64,000 nucleotides of DNA from Arthrobacter citreus (GTDB lineage Bacteria; Bacillota; Bacilli; Bacillales; Bacillaceae_G), in assembly GCA_013200995.1 (NCBI GenBank), contig CP053689.1, positions 62,001 through 126,000 on the forward strand. The letters are read 5' to 3'. The position numbers and the translations under genes are program-made. Below, in pieces: positions 17,677 through 26,790 of this stretch; position 1 is the first letter of the stretch, and each line of letters begins with the position of its first letter. The notes under the pieces were generated by a model. The model saw only the letters and a list, made by a program, of their open reading frames with translations. It was not told the DNA's origin and did not search any database.

Positions 17677-19665
17677 TTATCTCTCCTCATTTCGACTATT
17701 TCGATGTTTATCCCGATATTTTGCGATGCTATTACGAAGCGCTGATCCAGTATTTTCACCTATCTTATATGAACGTTGAACACTTTGAACTGGTTTCGCT
17801 TGAGTGAATCGATCTCTTATCACTTGGCCAACATGTCTAGTTTCTTGCATAGGTTTACGACTATTGGCACTACCTGGACTTATTTGTTGACCGTTTTGGT
17901 TTGATGAAACAGATGAATTTTTCATTGGCTCGTTTGTACGAACACTCGATGAAAGGTGATGACTTGTCGTTTGCGCTGGTTGACTATTATTCATTTCTTT
18001 CAGTAATCCACTTTGGACTTTATCCATTTCTTGATGTAGGCCATTAGTTGAGGCATTTTCAACCGACCATACTTGGCTTTCCATTTGAGAAGTTAAAGAA
18101 TTATCACCACTTGCATTCATTTCTTCGTGTAAGCCAGTTGGTGTAGATTCGCCTCCCAATTGTCCTGGTTCCTTCGCCATTTCTGAAGATAATGAATTTG
18201 CATCACTAGCATTCATTTCTTCATGTAGTCCGATTGGCTGATTTGGATTATCATGTGCCTGTTGTTGATCCATTTCTTGTTCGAGGGATGAAGCAACTTG
18301 TCCCATTCCTGCATTCGCTTCTAAGCTAGCCTGTTCGTTATTTGTTTTATTTATTTGTTTGTCCTCTTTACTATTTTGAGTTAAATCATTTTGATTGTTC
18401 ATCGTACCATTAGAATCTTGATTAGTTGATAAATTCATTTGATTTGATGATAGTCCTTTCGCAGCACCAGCCATACTTGCAACTGAATTAGCACCACCTT
18501 GTGCCAAAGACTTTGTTAAACTTGTAATACCATTAACTCCTTTACTCATACCTTTCGCAGCACCATATGCACCTGCGAGTGCTCCCCAACCTGATTTGAG
18601 ACCTGCATCAATTCCAAATAATCGCTCAACGATATTTGGCCCATCAACCACAGCTAAAGAGAATGAGAATAATGCAATTACACAAGCAATCCCACCAAGT
18701 TTTTGCGTAATAAAACCAGTTCCAATTGTATAAATCTTAAGCGACATAAATATCATGATGGTTGTAATAAAGATATTAAGGATATTTTGAATAACTTGTT
18801 TCGTCTTTTGGCCTGAATGGATATCGGCTGGCGCAATGATGGTAGCCAGTACATAATTGAATGTTAATTCAAAAAATAACTTAGCTAACTTAATCGCAAT
18901 TGTCACCATGGTAAACGCCATAACCCCTAACGTGATCGCAATCGTCCAAAAGTTCCAATCCCAACGGTAATAATTTTCATCGAACGTGAACAATCCTTTA
19001 TCTAATTCAACTTCTTTTGGTGTACCACTATCTCCGTAACTAAGTTTATTTTCAAAAACATACTGCCCGTTTTGACTCAATTCTTTATTATTATCAAATT
19101 GAAAATCTTTATCAATTGGTTCTGTTATCGAAATGTTTAATATAGTATCTTTTGGAATCTTATTTGGTTTATCTAAATTCACTGTTTCCCAATTAGTTAA
19201 ATCGTATTGTGAAACATCCGTTATGTTGTCCTTTACAATTTGTATCGCAATGGATTGAGTACCTGAAATTCCAAAACCTTCAATTGCCTGGTCTGTAAAT
19301 TTATTTGTCTTTTCCATCCCTGTTCCTAAAATTGTAAAAACAACAAGAGCCATAAAGATATTCACTACAATGGCTTCTCGATTCACTTTTTTTTGAAACA
19401 TTATTAAATAACCTAAATATAAAAGAGAAAAAGCCATTAGCGTAATCGATAATGGCTTTAATAGATCAATTAGATCGTGTATTTGATTGTCTGTGAAAAA
19501 TAATTTTAACTTTAAAATGGAATCCGTTACATTCGATAGTGAATCAACTAACCAAACTAAACCATTAATAATTAACCATCCAATAATTCTAAACATATAA
19601 TTAATTGGATTTGAAATTTCTAGATGGTCTGAGAATTTTAATAGAATTTGGACCGTTTCATTCAT
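17677..19665 (-). CDS. VirB6/TrbL-like polytopic protein (pLS20_p028-type)
   Basis: 662 residues. The N-terminal 380 or so contain several membrane helices (for example IIGWLIINGLVWLVDSL, LMAFSLLYLGYLIMF, FWTIAITLGVMAFTMVTIAI) and an extracellular loop of about 110 residues. It resembles the pLS20_p028-type conjugation transmembrane protein. The C-terminal 280 residues are soluble, Gln/Asn/Ser-rich, with three imperfect repeats beginning GLHEEMNAS, GLHEEMNAS and GLHQEMDKV. VirB6 proteins form part of the inner-membrane channel. It overlaps the lipoprotein gene by one base. Confidence 0.75.
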   Translation of the reverse strand: MNETVQILLKFSDHLEISNPINYMFRIIGWLIINGLVWLVDSLSNVTDSILKLKLFFTDNQIHDLIDLLKPLSITLMAFSLLYLGYLIMFQKKVNREAIVVNIFMALVVFTILGTGMEKTNKFTDQAIEGFGISGTQSIAIQIVKDNITDVSQYDLTNWETVNLDKPNKIPKDTILNISITEPIDKDFQFDNNKELSQNGQYVFENKLSYGDSGTPKEVELDKGLFTFDENYYRWDWNFWTIAITLGVMAFTMVTIAIKLAKLFFELTFNYVLATIIAPADIHSGQKTKQVIQNILNIFITTIMIFMSLKIYTIGTGFITQKLGGIACVIALFSFSLAVVDGPNIVERLFGIDAGLKSGWGALAGAYGAAKGMSKGVNGITSLTKSLAQGGANSVASMAGAAKGLSSNQMNLSTNQDSNGTMNNQNDLTQNSKEDKQINKTNNEQASLEANAGMGQVASSLEQEMDQQQAHDNPNQPIGLHEEMNASDANSLSSEMAKEPGQLGGESTPTGLHEEMNASGDNSLTSQMESQVWSVENASTNGLHQEMDKVQSGLLKEMNNSQPAQTTSHHLSSSVRTNEPMKNSSVSSNQNGQQISPGSANSRKPMQETRHVGQVIRDRFTQAKPVQSVQRSYKIGENTGSALRNSIAKYRDKHRNSRNEER

Positions 19666-20093
19666 TACTCATTCTCCTTCACATCTTGAAGAAATTGATT
19701 GATAGCTAAATCTACTTGTTCTTTTTCAAATTTCTCAAGATCTACAGTAGATTTTACGGTACCTTCTTTATAGTAAACAATCGTTCTAGATATTTGATGA
19801 ATATATTTGCTATAAAGATCTAAACCACCATCAATAACATAAATATTAAAATGTTTTTCCTTCCCCATTTTAGTTAATTGATCTAAATATCGTTTTTCTT
19901 GTTCAGGAAACGGACGCTTTACATAAACAAATCCGTCTTTTTTACCATCTACAAACTGTTGATACTCTTTTACATCAATATTAATGATTTTTCCCTCTCC
20001 ATTATAAGGGGTCTTCCCGCAAGCTGTTAAAATGATGGTTAGTAAACAGAGCCCTATCATCGCTGTTAGTAGCCTGCTAATCTTTTTTTTCAC
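19665..20093 (-). CDS. lipoprotein of the T4SS cluster
   Basis: 142 residues with a lipoprotein signal: positively charged start, hydrophobic core and lipobox LTACG at about residues 22-26. The mature part is a small alpha/beta domain (FVYVKRPFPEQEKRYLDQL, FNIYVIDGGLDL, RTIVYYKEGTVK) that may be thioredoxin-like, though no CxxC is present. It would sit on the outer face of the membrane. It lies between virD4 and the VirB6-like gene and ends on the start codon of the latter. Confidence 0.7.
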   Translation of the reverse strand: MKKKISRLLTAMIGLCLLTIILTACGKTPYNGEGKIINIDVKEYQQFVDGKKDGFVYVKRPFPEQEKRYLDQLTKMGKEKHFNIYVIDGGLDLYSKYIHQISRTIVYYKEGTVKSTVDLEKFEKEQVDLAINQFLQDVKENE

Positions 20094-20112
20094 TTTTCCT
20101 TACCTCCAGTAG

Positions 20113-22554
20113 TTAACTATTTTCATATTCATTAATTAAAGCTTTGTATTTATCAATCACTGCCGTATAGATATTCATCTTAATTTGATTCGTTTCTCGT
20201 AAATTGTCTAGTAAATCATTAAAATCAAGTATATTCATAGTCTGAATATCACTTTCATGTTTTTCAATGAAAGAAATTAAGCTATCACCTTTGAAAAACG
20301 TTTGAATATCCATTTGTCGCCAATCTGTTAGTTTAGGCTCTTCAGGATCTGACGTATCAGGTTGGTGGGGTTCTTCTTGGTTCGATTTAACATAATGGCC
20401 AAGTTTCTCATCTAAAGCTTGAAATACTTCCTCAACAGGGTTTCTATTACTTCCGTTAAAATTAATAATTAATTTCTTTAAATTCACATCTGCATGCAAG
20501 CAACGAATATCAATGTCATTGATTGATCTGTCCGTATCAAAGTCCTCAGATAGGTACTCCCATCTATACTTCATTGCCGTTTCTTTCGAATTAAAGATTG
20601 GATAAGGTGTAATACGTCTTCGATTTAAATCTTGACGTTTGATAATCCGAATAATAACGGTTTCAGCTTCTTGAAGTTGCATTAACTCTACTGATGTCAA
20701 TAATCTTCTTCCATCTACACTCTCTGTTTTACTTTTATCGAGCGATAACGTATGACCACTACGGCTCTTTGTAGTAATCGTTCTTTCTCCTAATTTTTTC
20801 GAGATCCGTTCTGCAGTCGTTTCGTCTGTTGTTAGAATATAGATGGTATTATTACAGTTACCATCAATTGTTTCCGAGGCATCTCCATATTTCGTTTTTA
20901 ATTGACTATATGCTTGTATAATTAAATTAAATCGAATACCACGACCTAAACAAACCGTTAAGTTCGTATCCATATTTGGAATTGTCGGCATATTACCGAA
21001 TTCGTCTAATATGAAAACTACTTCTCTCAAACATTTTCCACCCTTTGTGACAGAGGCATTAATGGATAACTCTGTATAAAGTTGCGTAACAAATAGAGAA
21101 GCAATGACATGAAGTGACGGATCTGAGTCGGGTGTTATCATAAATACAGCAATCGGTTTTTGATAGGAGTCGATTTTTTGAATTCGAATGACTTCACTCG
21201 CACCTTCACAAGTAAAATCTACTATTCCTTCTTTATCAATTGATGTAACCATTACATCTAATGAACGATCCTTTTCCTTTTCTCTAAATACAATTGTCTC
21301 TCCATTTTCGATAGTGTTCGTGTAGTTCAATTCAAAGTTACCATTTGCATCGGTCCGTATCGATTCGATTTCACCATTTGGAAACTCCATATTAATACGT
21401 GTTAATGGTTTTGAAGTTCCAACAACTGTTCGACCAAATCCCACCTTCTTTAAATCAAAGCTACTCTTAGATGTCATCTTTGCAACGTTATCAATTGTAA
21501 AGATACTTAATTTTGAGGATGTATTTGAGAAAATTCCTCCCCTTGTATTACCAGAAGCGAAATTTGATGTAGCATACTGCATTTTGGCAGCACTATCATC
21601 TGGTAAGTTTCTAAAATATAAATCTAGTGCATTGTCTTCTGAACCATCATTATATTTAATTGTTTTACCCCCTAACGTATTTAACATGTTCGCAACGGAA
21701 TACATTGTAATTTGATCTTCTCTTCCTTCTTTAATACATTTATCACAAATTGCTAGTATTAAGGAATTACAAAGTGAAATAGATGAATTTTGCCAGAATG
21801 GATCTTTCGAATTCGGATCATTAAACAACATAAAACTAACTGAGTTTGCACTTTGTTGTGCTTGAGCATAGTTACCTTGTTTATAGTGTTTAATCACTAA
21901 CTGAAGAATTTGGTAAGACATACTCTGTAGAGGATCTAATAGATTAAGTGCTTCGACATGATAACCTCGTTTTTCTAAAGTATCTTTTGAAGCTGCAAGC
22001 AATTCTCCTTTTGGATCATTTAGTATCATTGACGCCTGTTTTTCGGCACGGCTATATAGATCTATTGTTGAAAAAACAAAGGTCTCCCCTTTACCAGAAC
22101 GAGTTGTCCCGATTATTAAATTATTTACTGGTGAATCATCTATAAAAATTTTATCCTCGTACCGAGAAACTGGAATCCCTCCTCCACCTGGGAACTTTTC
22201 TTCTTTCTCAGGTACTGCTCGATACTGTTTTTGTAATTCACCCAATGTTGTAAACCGTGATGTCCCTTTCTGCCCTTTTTCTAACGAAGCAAAGTTCGAA
22301 CCAATCTTGTAAACTACAATACTTGCACAAAAAATTGCAAGACACATCAATAATAAATAGAAAAAGATATTTAACTGAAACGAAAAAAAGTCTTTTACTT
22401 CAAGATGAGGTGTATGGGGATGACTAAAGTCAGTTAAAGACTGTAAAAGTGAAACGACAGCATTACCAACCATTGTTGATAAAAATAAGACAATTAAACA
22501 TGACCCTATCCAAATACCAATTAATGTATTTTTTTTTTCAAAATATTTTAACAT
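20113..22554 (-). CDS. virD4: VirD4-type coupling protein with an inserted beta domain
   Basis: 813 residues from ATG 22554, which has GAAGGAGAGCCT just upstream; longer in-frame starts lack it. Two N-terminal membrane helices are followed by Walker A GTTRSGKGE (about residues 149-157) and Walker B VVFILDEFGNMP. It matches the VirD4-like conjugal transfer (CD1115-like) group. Between DLKKVGFG and KPIAVFMITPDSDP there is an extra segment of about 90 residues with beta-strand and Ig-like character (INMEFPNGEIESIRTDANG). The C-terminal part extends past the ATPase core and may bind substrate. It brings the relaxase-DNA complex to the VirB4/VirB6 channel. Confidence 0.85.
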   Translation of the reverse strand: MLKYFEKKNTLIGIWIGSCLIVLFLSTMVGNAVVSLLQSLTDFSHPHTPHLEVKDFFSFQLNIFFYLLLMCLAIFCASIVVYKIGSNFASLEKGQKGTSRFTTLGELQKQYRAVPEKEEKFPGGGGIPVSRYEDKIFIDDSPVNNLIIGTTRSGKGETFVFSTIDLYSRAEKQASMILNDPKGELLAASKDTLEKRGYHVEALNLLDPLQSMSYQILQLVIKHYKQGNYAQAQQSANSVSFMLFNDPNSKDPFWQNSSISLCNSLILAICDKCIKEGREDQITMYSVANMLNTLGGKTIKYNDGSEDNALDLYFRNLPDDSAAKMQYATSNFASGNTRGGIFSNTSSKLSIFTIDNVAKMTSKSSFDLKKVGFGRTVVGTSKPLTRINMEFPNGEIESIRTDANGNFELNYTNTIENGETIVFREKEKDRSLDVMVTSIDKEGIVDFTCEGASEVIRIQKIDSYQKPIAVFMITPDSDPSLHVIASLFVTQLYTELSINASVTKGGKCLREVVFILDEFGNMPTIPNMDTNLTVCLGRGIRFNLIIQAYSQLKTKYGDASETIDGNCNNTIYILTTDETTAERISKKLGERTITTKSRSGHTLSLDKSKTESVDGRRLLTSVELMQLQEAETVIIRIIKRQDLNRRRITPYPIFNSKETAMKYRWEYLSEDFDTDRSINDIDIRCLHADVNLKKLIINFNGSNRNPVEEVFQALDEKLGHYVKSNQEEPHQPDTSDPEEPKLTDWRQMDIQTFFKGDSLISFIEKHESDIQTMNILDFNDLLDNLRETNQIKMNIYTAVIDKYKALINEYENS

Positions 22555-22779
22555 AGGCTCTCCTTCTATAAATGTCAAAATGGAAACTATAATATCAAGT
22601 TTCCTAAGTTTCTGTTTTATACTGATAATACAATTCAATATAGAAATTGTTAGTAATAGCCAATACACAAAGAAAGGAGCAGTGCGATAACATTTGATTA
22701 CCCAGGACTTAACGACTATATAAATTTTAAAATCTTGAATTAAGAAAATTTATATTTCACTCAATAACCTTCGTATATT

Positions 22780-23025
22780 CTAAACGAGTTTATCTGCACT
22801 TTCTTTATTAATCAGCAGACCAAGGTTCGGGTTTGTGACATCAATTATCGCTACATGCGAAATTATTGGGTCTATGTAATTTGACGTAGTGTATCTACTT
22901 GCCTCGTCCACTGAATTTGCGTGAAATATGAATACTAAATTTTTACATATAACCATAAACACCTTGGCAGTCATTGCATATTCATCTTTAATAATTGATG
23001 TTGAGAAATTAAACGGAACTTTCAT
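22780..23025 (-). CDS. small hypothetical protein
   Basis: 81 residues, MKVPFNFSTSIIKDEYAMTA..., alternating strand-like and helix-like segments, no membrane helix or known motif. Placed between virD4 and the EssB/YukC-like gene in the same direction. The 225 bases upstream of virD4 that separate them hold no other gene. Function unknown. Confidence 0.5.
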   Translation of the reverse strand: MKVPFNFSTSIIKDEYAMTAKVFMVICKNLVFIFHANSVDEASRYTTSNYIDPIISHVAIIDVTNPNLGLLINKESADKLV

Positions 23026-23048
23026 ATAACAAGCACAATCTTTATTAC

Positions 23049-24161
23049 TTAAATTGACATTAATTGTTTTTGCAATCCATTTTTCCTATCTGTTAGTTTC
23101 TTGACGTCATCATTCTTTTTACTTTCCTTTGATATGGAAATTGCCTTATCTATATCTTTTAATTGCTTTGTTAAGTCTTCATATTTGGTAATTTTTTGTT
23201 TTAATTCTTCATTATTATTGTTCGATAACTCGTTTTTTGCTCCTTGAATGTTACCGGTTTTGAGATAAGCATATGTTTTCATCTCACTTCTTTTTACAGT
23301 CATTTCAACCTTTGTTAGTTTTAGTAAATCCGCATATTTCTTATCTGCAAACAATAAATCGAATTTCCCTTCATCTGTTGGAAAACTAGCATAATATTCT
23401 CTCAGTTGATCGATACTGCCTTTGGATGAGATCAATGTTTCTACGAAACCAACATCATTTTTATAGAGATCTACTACATCTTTGTATTTTTTTTGATCTA
23501 ACAGTAATTTGGCATACAACTGAGTTTGCTCTTTTGTTAAGTCTTTTTTATGTTTACCAAAATAATTTAGTATACTCGCATTATCACCGAGTAACGCATG
23601 TTCATACTGATTTATTATTTTCGTTTGTTCTTTTACTAAATTGGCTTGTTTCTGTACATCATGTTTACCATTGCTAATTACTAAACTCATAAACGTAGCT
23701 GTTCCAACTAAAGTTAGTGATACAATCCCTGCAATTGAATAGATTGTACGTCTTTGCCACTTTTTTAGTTTTGATATTCTACTTTGATCCAGAGCAATTA
23801 AATGAACATGCTCATTTTTTTCTTCTAATCTAAAAATATCTGGAAGACAATCTTCCATTTTAGACAAAAGGATTAACTTATCTTGTTCGTGCTGTTTATT
23901 GATTTTCATTTGTTCAAGATTTTCTTTAATATGTTGGTAAAGGTTTGGGGCTTTATATGATCCAAACTGAAACGTTCCCGTATAGATTGGCGAACCATCA
24001 CTATCTTTCTCAATTAAATAGAAATGGCCGGCTAATTCCTTTTTTTCTTCTCGACAGACTTTTTCGAGTTCTGCAGATTTCTGTACGGCTTCAATAAAAT
24101 CAATTTTCTCAGATTTTTGAAACATCTTATGATTCAATTGGGTAAATACTACTTGTAGCAT
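23049..24161 (-). CDS. EssB/YukC-like bitopic membrane protein
   Basis: 370 residues. A cytoplasmic N-terminal domain (1-133) is followed by one central membrane helix (IYSIAGIVSLTLVGTATFMS), then an outside helical repeat domain ending in a coiled coil. This layout, with TPR-like helices after the membrane (LYAKLLLDQKKYKDVVDLYK), resembles EssB/YukC of type VII secretion rather than a classical VirB protein. It lies between the pilin-like gene and virD4, so it is likely a scaffold of the transfer channel. The family assignment is by architecture only. Confidence 0.6.
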   Translation of the reverse strand: MLQVVFTQLNHKMFQKSEKIDFIEAVQKSAELEKVCREEKKELAGHFYLIEKDSDGSPIYTGTFQFGSYKAPNLYQHIKENLEQMKINKQHEQDKLILLSKMEDCLPDIFRLEEKNEHVHLIALDQSRISKLKKWQRRTIYSIAGIVSLTLVGTATFMSLVISNGKHDVQKQANLVKEQTKIINQYEHALLGDNASILNYFGKHKKDLTKEQTQLYAKLLLDQKKYKDVVDLYKNDVGFVETLISSKGSIDQLREYYASFPTDEGKFDLLFADKKYADLLKLTKVEMTVKRSEMKTYAYLKTGNIQGAKNELSNNNNEELKQKITKYEDLTKQLKDIDKAISISKESKKNDDVKKLTDRKNGLQKQLMSI

Positions 24162-24190
24162 TTAGTTCACATCCTTTTCATTAAAAAGAA

Positions 24191-24218
24191 TAGATACACA
24201 AAATTTTGTGTATCTATC
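24191..24218 (-). terminator. 28-bp perfect palindrome between pilin-like and EssB-like genes
   Basis: ATAGATACACAAAA followed at once by its exact reverse complement, then (minus strand) TCTTTTTAAT. It can form a 14-bp stem with almost no loop. It lies 23 bases after the pilin-like gene, so it may stop or stabilise that transcript and lower expression of the downstream T4SS genes. Confidence 0.6.
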
Positions 24219-24241
24219 GGTTTTGATTTTTACTTTTGATC

Positions 24242-24469
24242 TTAGAATCGAATGTTGCTGTTGATACCTTGTGCTAGTGCATAAGCACCCATAACAACAA
24301 TCAAACCAACCGTAGCACCAATAAACCAACCCTTGGCCTTCGGTCGTCCACTATCTCCACCTAACATAAAGTAATAACCACCGATACATAGTGCAATCGC
24401 AGCACATACGATTCCACCACCTTGTAACCATTTTAAAATTGCTAAACCAGTTGTATTTAATAAATCCAT
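24242..24469 (-). CDS. VirB2-like pilin candidate
   Basis: 75 residues with two membrane helices (GGGIVCAAIALCIGGYYFML and GWFIGATVGLIVVMGAYALA) joined by a short charged loop (GGDSGRPKAK). The Gly/Ala-rich two-helix design, small size and position at the head of the T4SS genes fit a VirB2/TrbC-type pilin or channel subunit. ATG 24469 follows GGAGGGTATTTGT. The 28-bp palindrome downstream would allow it to be made in excess of the other components. Confidence 0.7.
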   Translation of the reverse strand: MDLLNTTGLAILKWLQGGGIVCAAIALCIGGYYFMLGGDSGRPKAKGWFIGATVGLIVVMGAYALAQGINSNIRF

Positions 24470-24520
24470 ACAAATACCCTCCTACAAATAATCTTTTTGT
24501 CCCATTTGAATGACAAGTGG

Positions 24521-25000
24521 TTAATGGAATAATGGGGTCATCCTTCTTATCTTCTTAGCCTCAATATAATCTGACGAAATAACAGGTCTTTCAATTACTT
24601 GATAGATGAAAGTCTTTTCTTCATTTGAGAGATAAACAAAATCCCCTATTTTACCCGATCAAGTGGGCTAAATAAGAGATCTGGATATTTCATATGATGT
24701 AAACCTAAAGTATAGTTTCCTTTTCCCTTTGTTTAATTCGGTTTTAGGGTACCAGTTCCTGCCGAAACGCCTTTAATAACTGGCAGTCTCAACTTCACTC
24801 TCTGTATGTCAACTGCCCAATAACGGGTAAAGTCATTCTTAAGGCAGTTATAACATCTTTTGTTTTAATATTTTTTATTTCATCAAAATTATAGGTTACC
24901 TTAGCCTGATCATTTTTGGCTTTTACTTTAGTCTGAATGAATATAAGATTCCTATAATAATAATTAAATAGGAACCAAACCTACTTTCCTTTTTATCCAT
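24521..25000 (-). pseudogene. decayed class A sortase gene
   Basis: Reading the minus strand through frameshifts gives a class A sortase. It has a signal-anchor start (MDKKESRFGSYLIIIIGIL), VTYNFDEIKNIKTKDVI, LPVIGQL, LRLPVIKGVSAGTGTLKPN, the catalytic-His region GNYTLGLHHMKYPDLLFSPL, then GDFVYLSNEEKTFIYQVIE and RPVISSDYIEAKK. At least three frame changes (near 24935, 24795 and 24645) and one in-frame TAA break it. The frame ends at 24521 before the TLxTC motif, so the active-site Cys is missing. Its place between the pilin-like gene and small operon genes suggests the ancestral plasmid anchored LPXTG surface proteins for mating. Confidence 0.8.
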
Positions 25001-25016
25001 TTTCTCTTACTTCATA

Positions 25017-25232
25017 CTATTTATTTTCTAATACATCCACTTCTTGTTTAGTTGAAGAAAATTTTTCTTTTAACACCAATAATTGTTCAAATGCTTTTTC
25101 ACTATTTTCCACAATATAGTTTTGATGTTGCTGGTATAACCATTCGTTATATTCTTCCCCTAATACTGACATCAACTTTTCCATTTTTTCTTTTTGTTTC
25201 TTTAGTTCTTTTAAATTAATTGTTTCTGACAT
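25017..25232 (-). CDS. small coiled-coil protein
   Basis: 71 residues, almost entirely charged helix (LKELKKQKEKMEKLMSVLGE ... EKFSSTKQEVDVLENK), predicted coiled coil. ATG 25232 follows AAAGGAGAATTTTG. It is an early gene of the transfer operon, 17 bases before the sortase relic. No family recognised. Confidence 0.6.
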   Translation of the reverse strand: MSETINLKELKKQKEKMEKLMSVLGEEYNEWLYQQHQNYIVENSEKAFEQLLVLKEKFSSTKQEVDVLENK

Positions 25233-25309
25233 CAAAATTCTCCTTTCTAATTTAAATAGTAAAATAAATAAGCACCTATAAAACGCTGCTATAATTACAT
25301 TTGTTCAAT

Positions 25310-25651
25310 TTATGAAGTCATGAATTGTATTAAGCGACTTGTTTCTTGTTTCGATAATAACAAGATTCGATCATTGTTACCTTGTGTGCCATATGGTTTT
25401 ACATCAAGGTATTGAACTTGATCCGCAGTAAAGGCTGTAGCGTTGTCATCACTCGCATATGTTACAATGAAAGTCTTATTCGGTTCTCTTTTCATCCACT
25501 CAGAAAAGCCTATTAATAACTGTGTTGCTGTAAATTGACCATTCAGTTCGAGGACGACATTAAGTGGTTTTATCATTCCTTTCGCGGATGTCGCTTTTCG
25601 AATAAAACGTAATCGATATTTTTTATTTGTTAATTCTTTTGGTATTGTCAT
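25310..25651 (-). CDS. hypothetical protein, first gene of the transfer operon
   Basis: 113 residues, no signal peptide or membrane helix, mixed alpha/beta (LNVVLELNGQFTATQLLIGF, TFIVTYASDDNATAFTADQV). ATG 25651 follows AAAGGAGATATATAAA. It is the most upstream well-supported gene in the leftward cluster, so the operon promoter should lie in 25652-26020. Function unknown. Confidence 0.6.
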   Translation of the reverse strand: MTIPKELTNKKYRLRFIRKATSAKGMIKPLNVVLELNGQFTATQLLIGFSEWMKREPNKTFIVTYASDDNATAFTADQVQYLDVKPYGTQGNNDRILLLSKQETSRLIQFMTS

Positions 25652-25754
25652 TTTATATATCTCCTTTCATTTATTTTGTATTTGCGTGAAACTGTCTTTC
25701 AATTTCAATAAATGCACACTTTGTAAAACTTCCCATTGACCCAGAATCAATACC

Positions 25755-25949
25755 TCAGCCTCTTTTAGACAAAATAAATAGCCCTGCTGCTTTTTCAGTG
25801 GACTGAGTTTCATACTCATCTTCATAACGCCTTTCCTGTTTTGAAGTTTTTCTTGATGAATTAAATCTTTGTATTAATCCCCCGTAAAAGTATGGGAAAC
25901 TTATACAAAATCTAATAAATGGTTGTCTTTTAATCGCTCGAATGTGCAA
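25755..25949 (-). CDS. doubtful small ORF
   Basis: 64 codons from an ATG with no clear ribosome binding site. The product is basic and low in structure. It could be a relic or leader ORF ahead of the transfer operon; coding status is uncertain. Confidence 0.2.
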   Translation of the reverse strand: MHIRAIKRQPFIRFCISFPYFYGGLIQRFNSSRKTSKQERRYEDEYETQSTEKAAGLFILSKRG

Positions 25950-26023
25950 ACAGGTATTGTCATCGCGTTTCTAAGCAATCATTATCAAACAAAATCACGT
26001 TCAAATCATTGAAAATAAATGAA

Positions 26024-26070
26024 AAAACCTATAAAATTAAGTTTCCTACGTTTAATTTTATAGAGGTTTT
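26024..26070. terminator. hairpin with long stem
   Basis: AAAACCTATAAAATTAA pairs with TTAATTTTATAGAGGTTTT around a short loop, with T-rich sequence on the plus-strand side. Probable intrinsic terminator bordering the transfer operon. Confidence 0.55.
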
Positions 26071-26084
26071 GTTTAATCAATTAA

Positions 26085-26290
26085 TCACGTAACATAACCA
26101 TTCGTTATAGAATACTGGTTAATTGTGCGGGCATCTAACCCAACCTCACATCACGCCCTTGACGACTTGCGTCTAAGGTTAATTTTGAATTGTTGGTTTT
26201 CAGGGACCAACTCGTCAAAACAACCCACAGCGTAACCGAGTGCCTTCATTGATAAAGGTGAGAAGACATTACCTTTAACTCTTCTTATTC
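26085..26290 (-). other. unidentified coding-like relic
   Basis: The minus strand has an open stretch reading MKALGYAVGCFDELVPENQQ and a little further, ending at TGA, then a second stretch in the same direction that ends near the 26 kb hairpin. The local GC is above the surroundings. I do not recognise it; it could be a broken small gene or a structured RNA. Confidence 0.25.
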
Positions 26291-26316
26291 TTTTATGAAT
26301 GAACTGATGTGAAAAA

Positions 26317-26358
26317 AAGATAGCGCATTTTCCTATATCTAGGTAAATGCGCTATCTT
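26317..26358. terminator. strong bidirectional terminator hairpin
   Basis: AAGATAGCGCATTTTCCT pairs with AGGTAAATGCGCTATCTT with a 6-base loop (one internal mismatch), flanked by A-rich and T-containing sequence. It isolates the transfer operon from the two-component system region. The stretch 26359-26790 holds only short unsupported frames. Confidence 0.7.
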
Positions 26359-26790
26359 CATTCCTACTGAGTACACAAAAAGTATATGTTTCACAATAAA
26401 AAGAGTAATTATTTTTATGAAAAAATATACTACCTTCCCCCATAATCTAACTAAATAGACTATGAAAATCTAGGGTTTTCATGTGCAATTTTGGAATGAG
26501 ACAAAGTTACCTAGCAACCCTTATTTGCTATGGAAACTGTAAGATGAGTGCTTCCAACACGATTCTTACTGTCTCATTTTTTAATAGTTCTATAATTATT
26601 AGACATCCGTTTACAGTCCAGATAATTACAAAATTCAAATTTAAAATTTCATTTATAAATCGATTTATTTTCATGAAACAATCTTAAGGTTCATGCGGAA
26701 GTGAACATACTATAATTTTTTGTAACTACATATAATCAATCTTATACTTCTCCTCACTTCTATAAATAAAGTTAGCATGTAGAAAATAAT

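Noticed and set aside
26481..26687. A 68-codon plus-strand frame
   Set aside because: No ribosome binding site and a low-complexity product; treated as non-coding.
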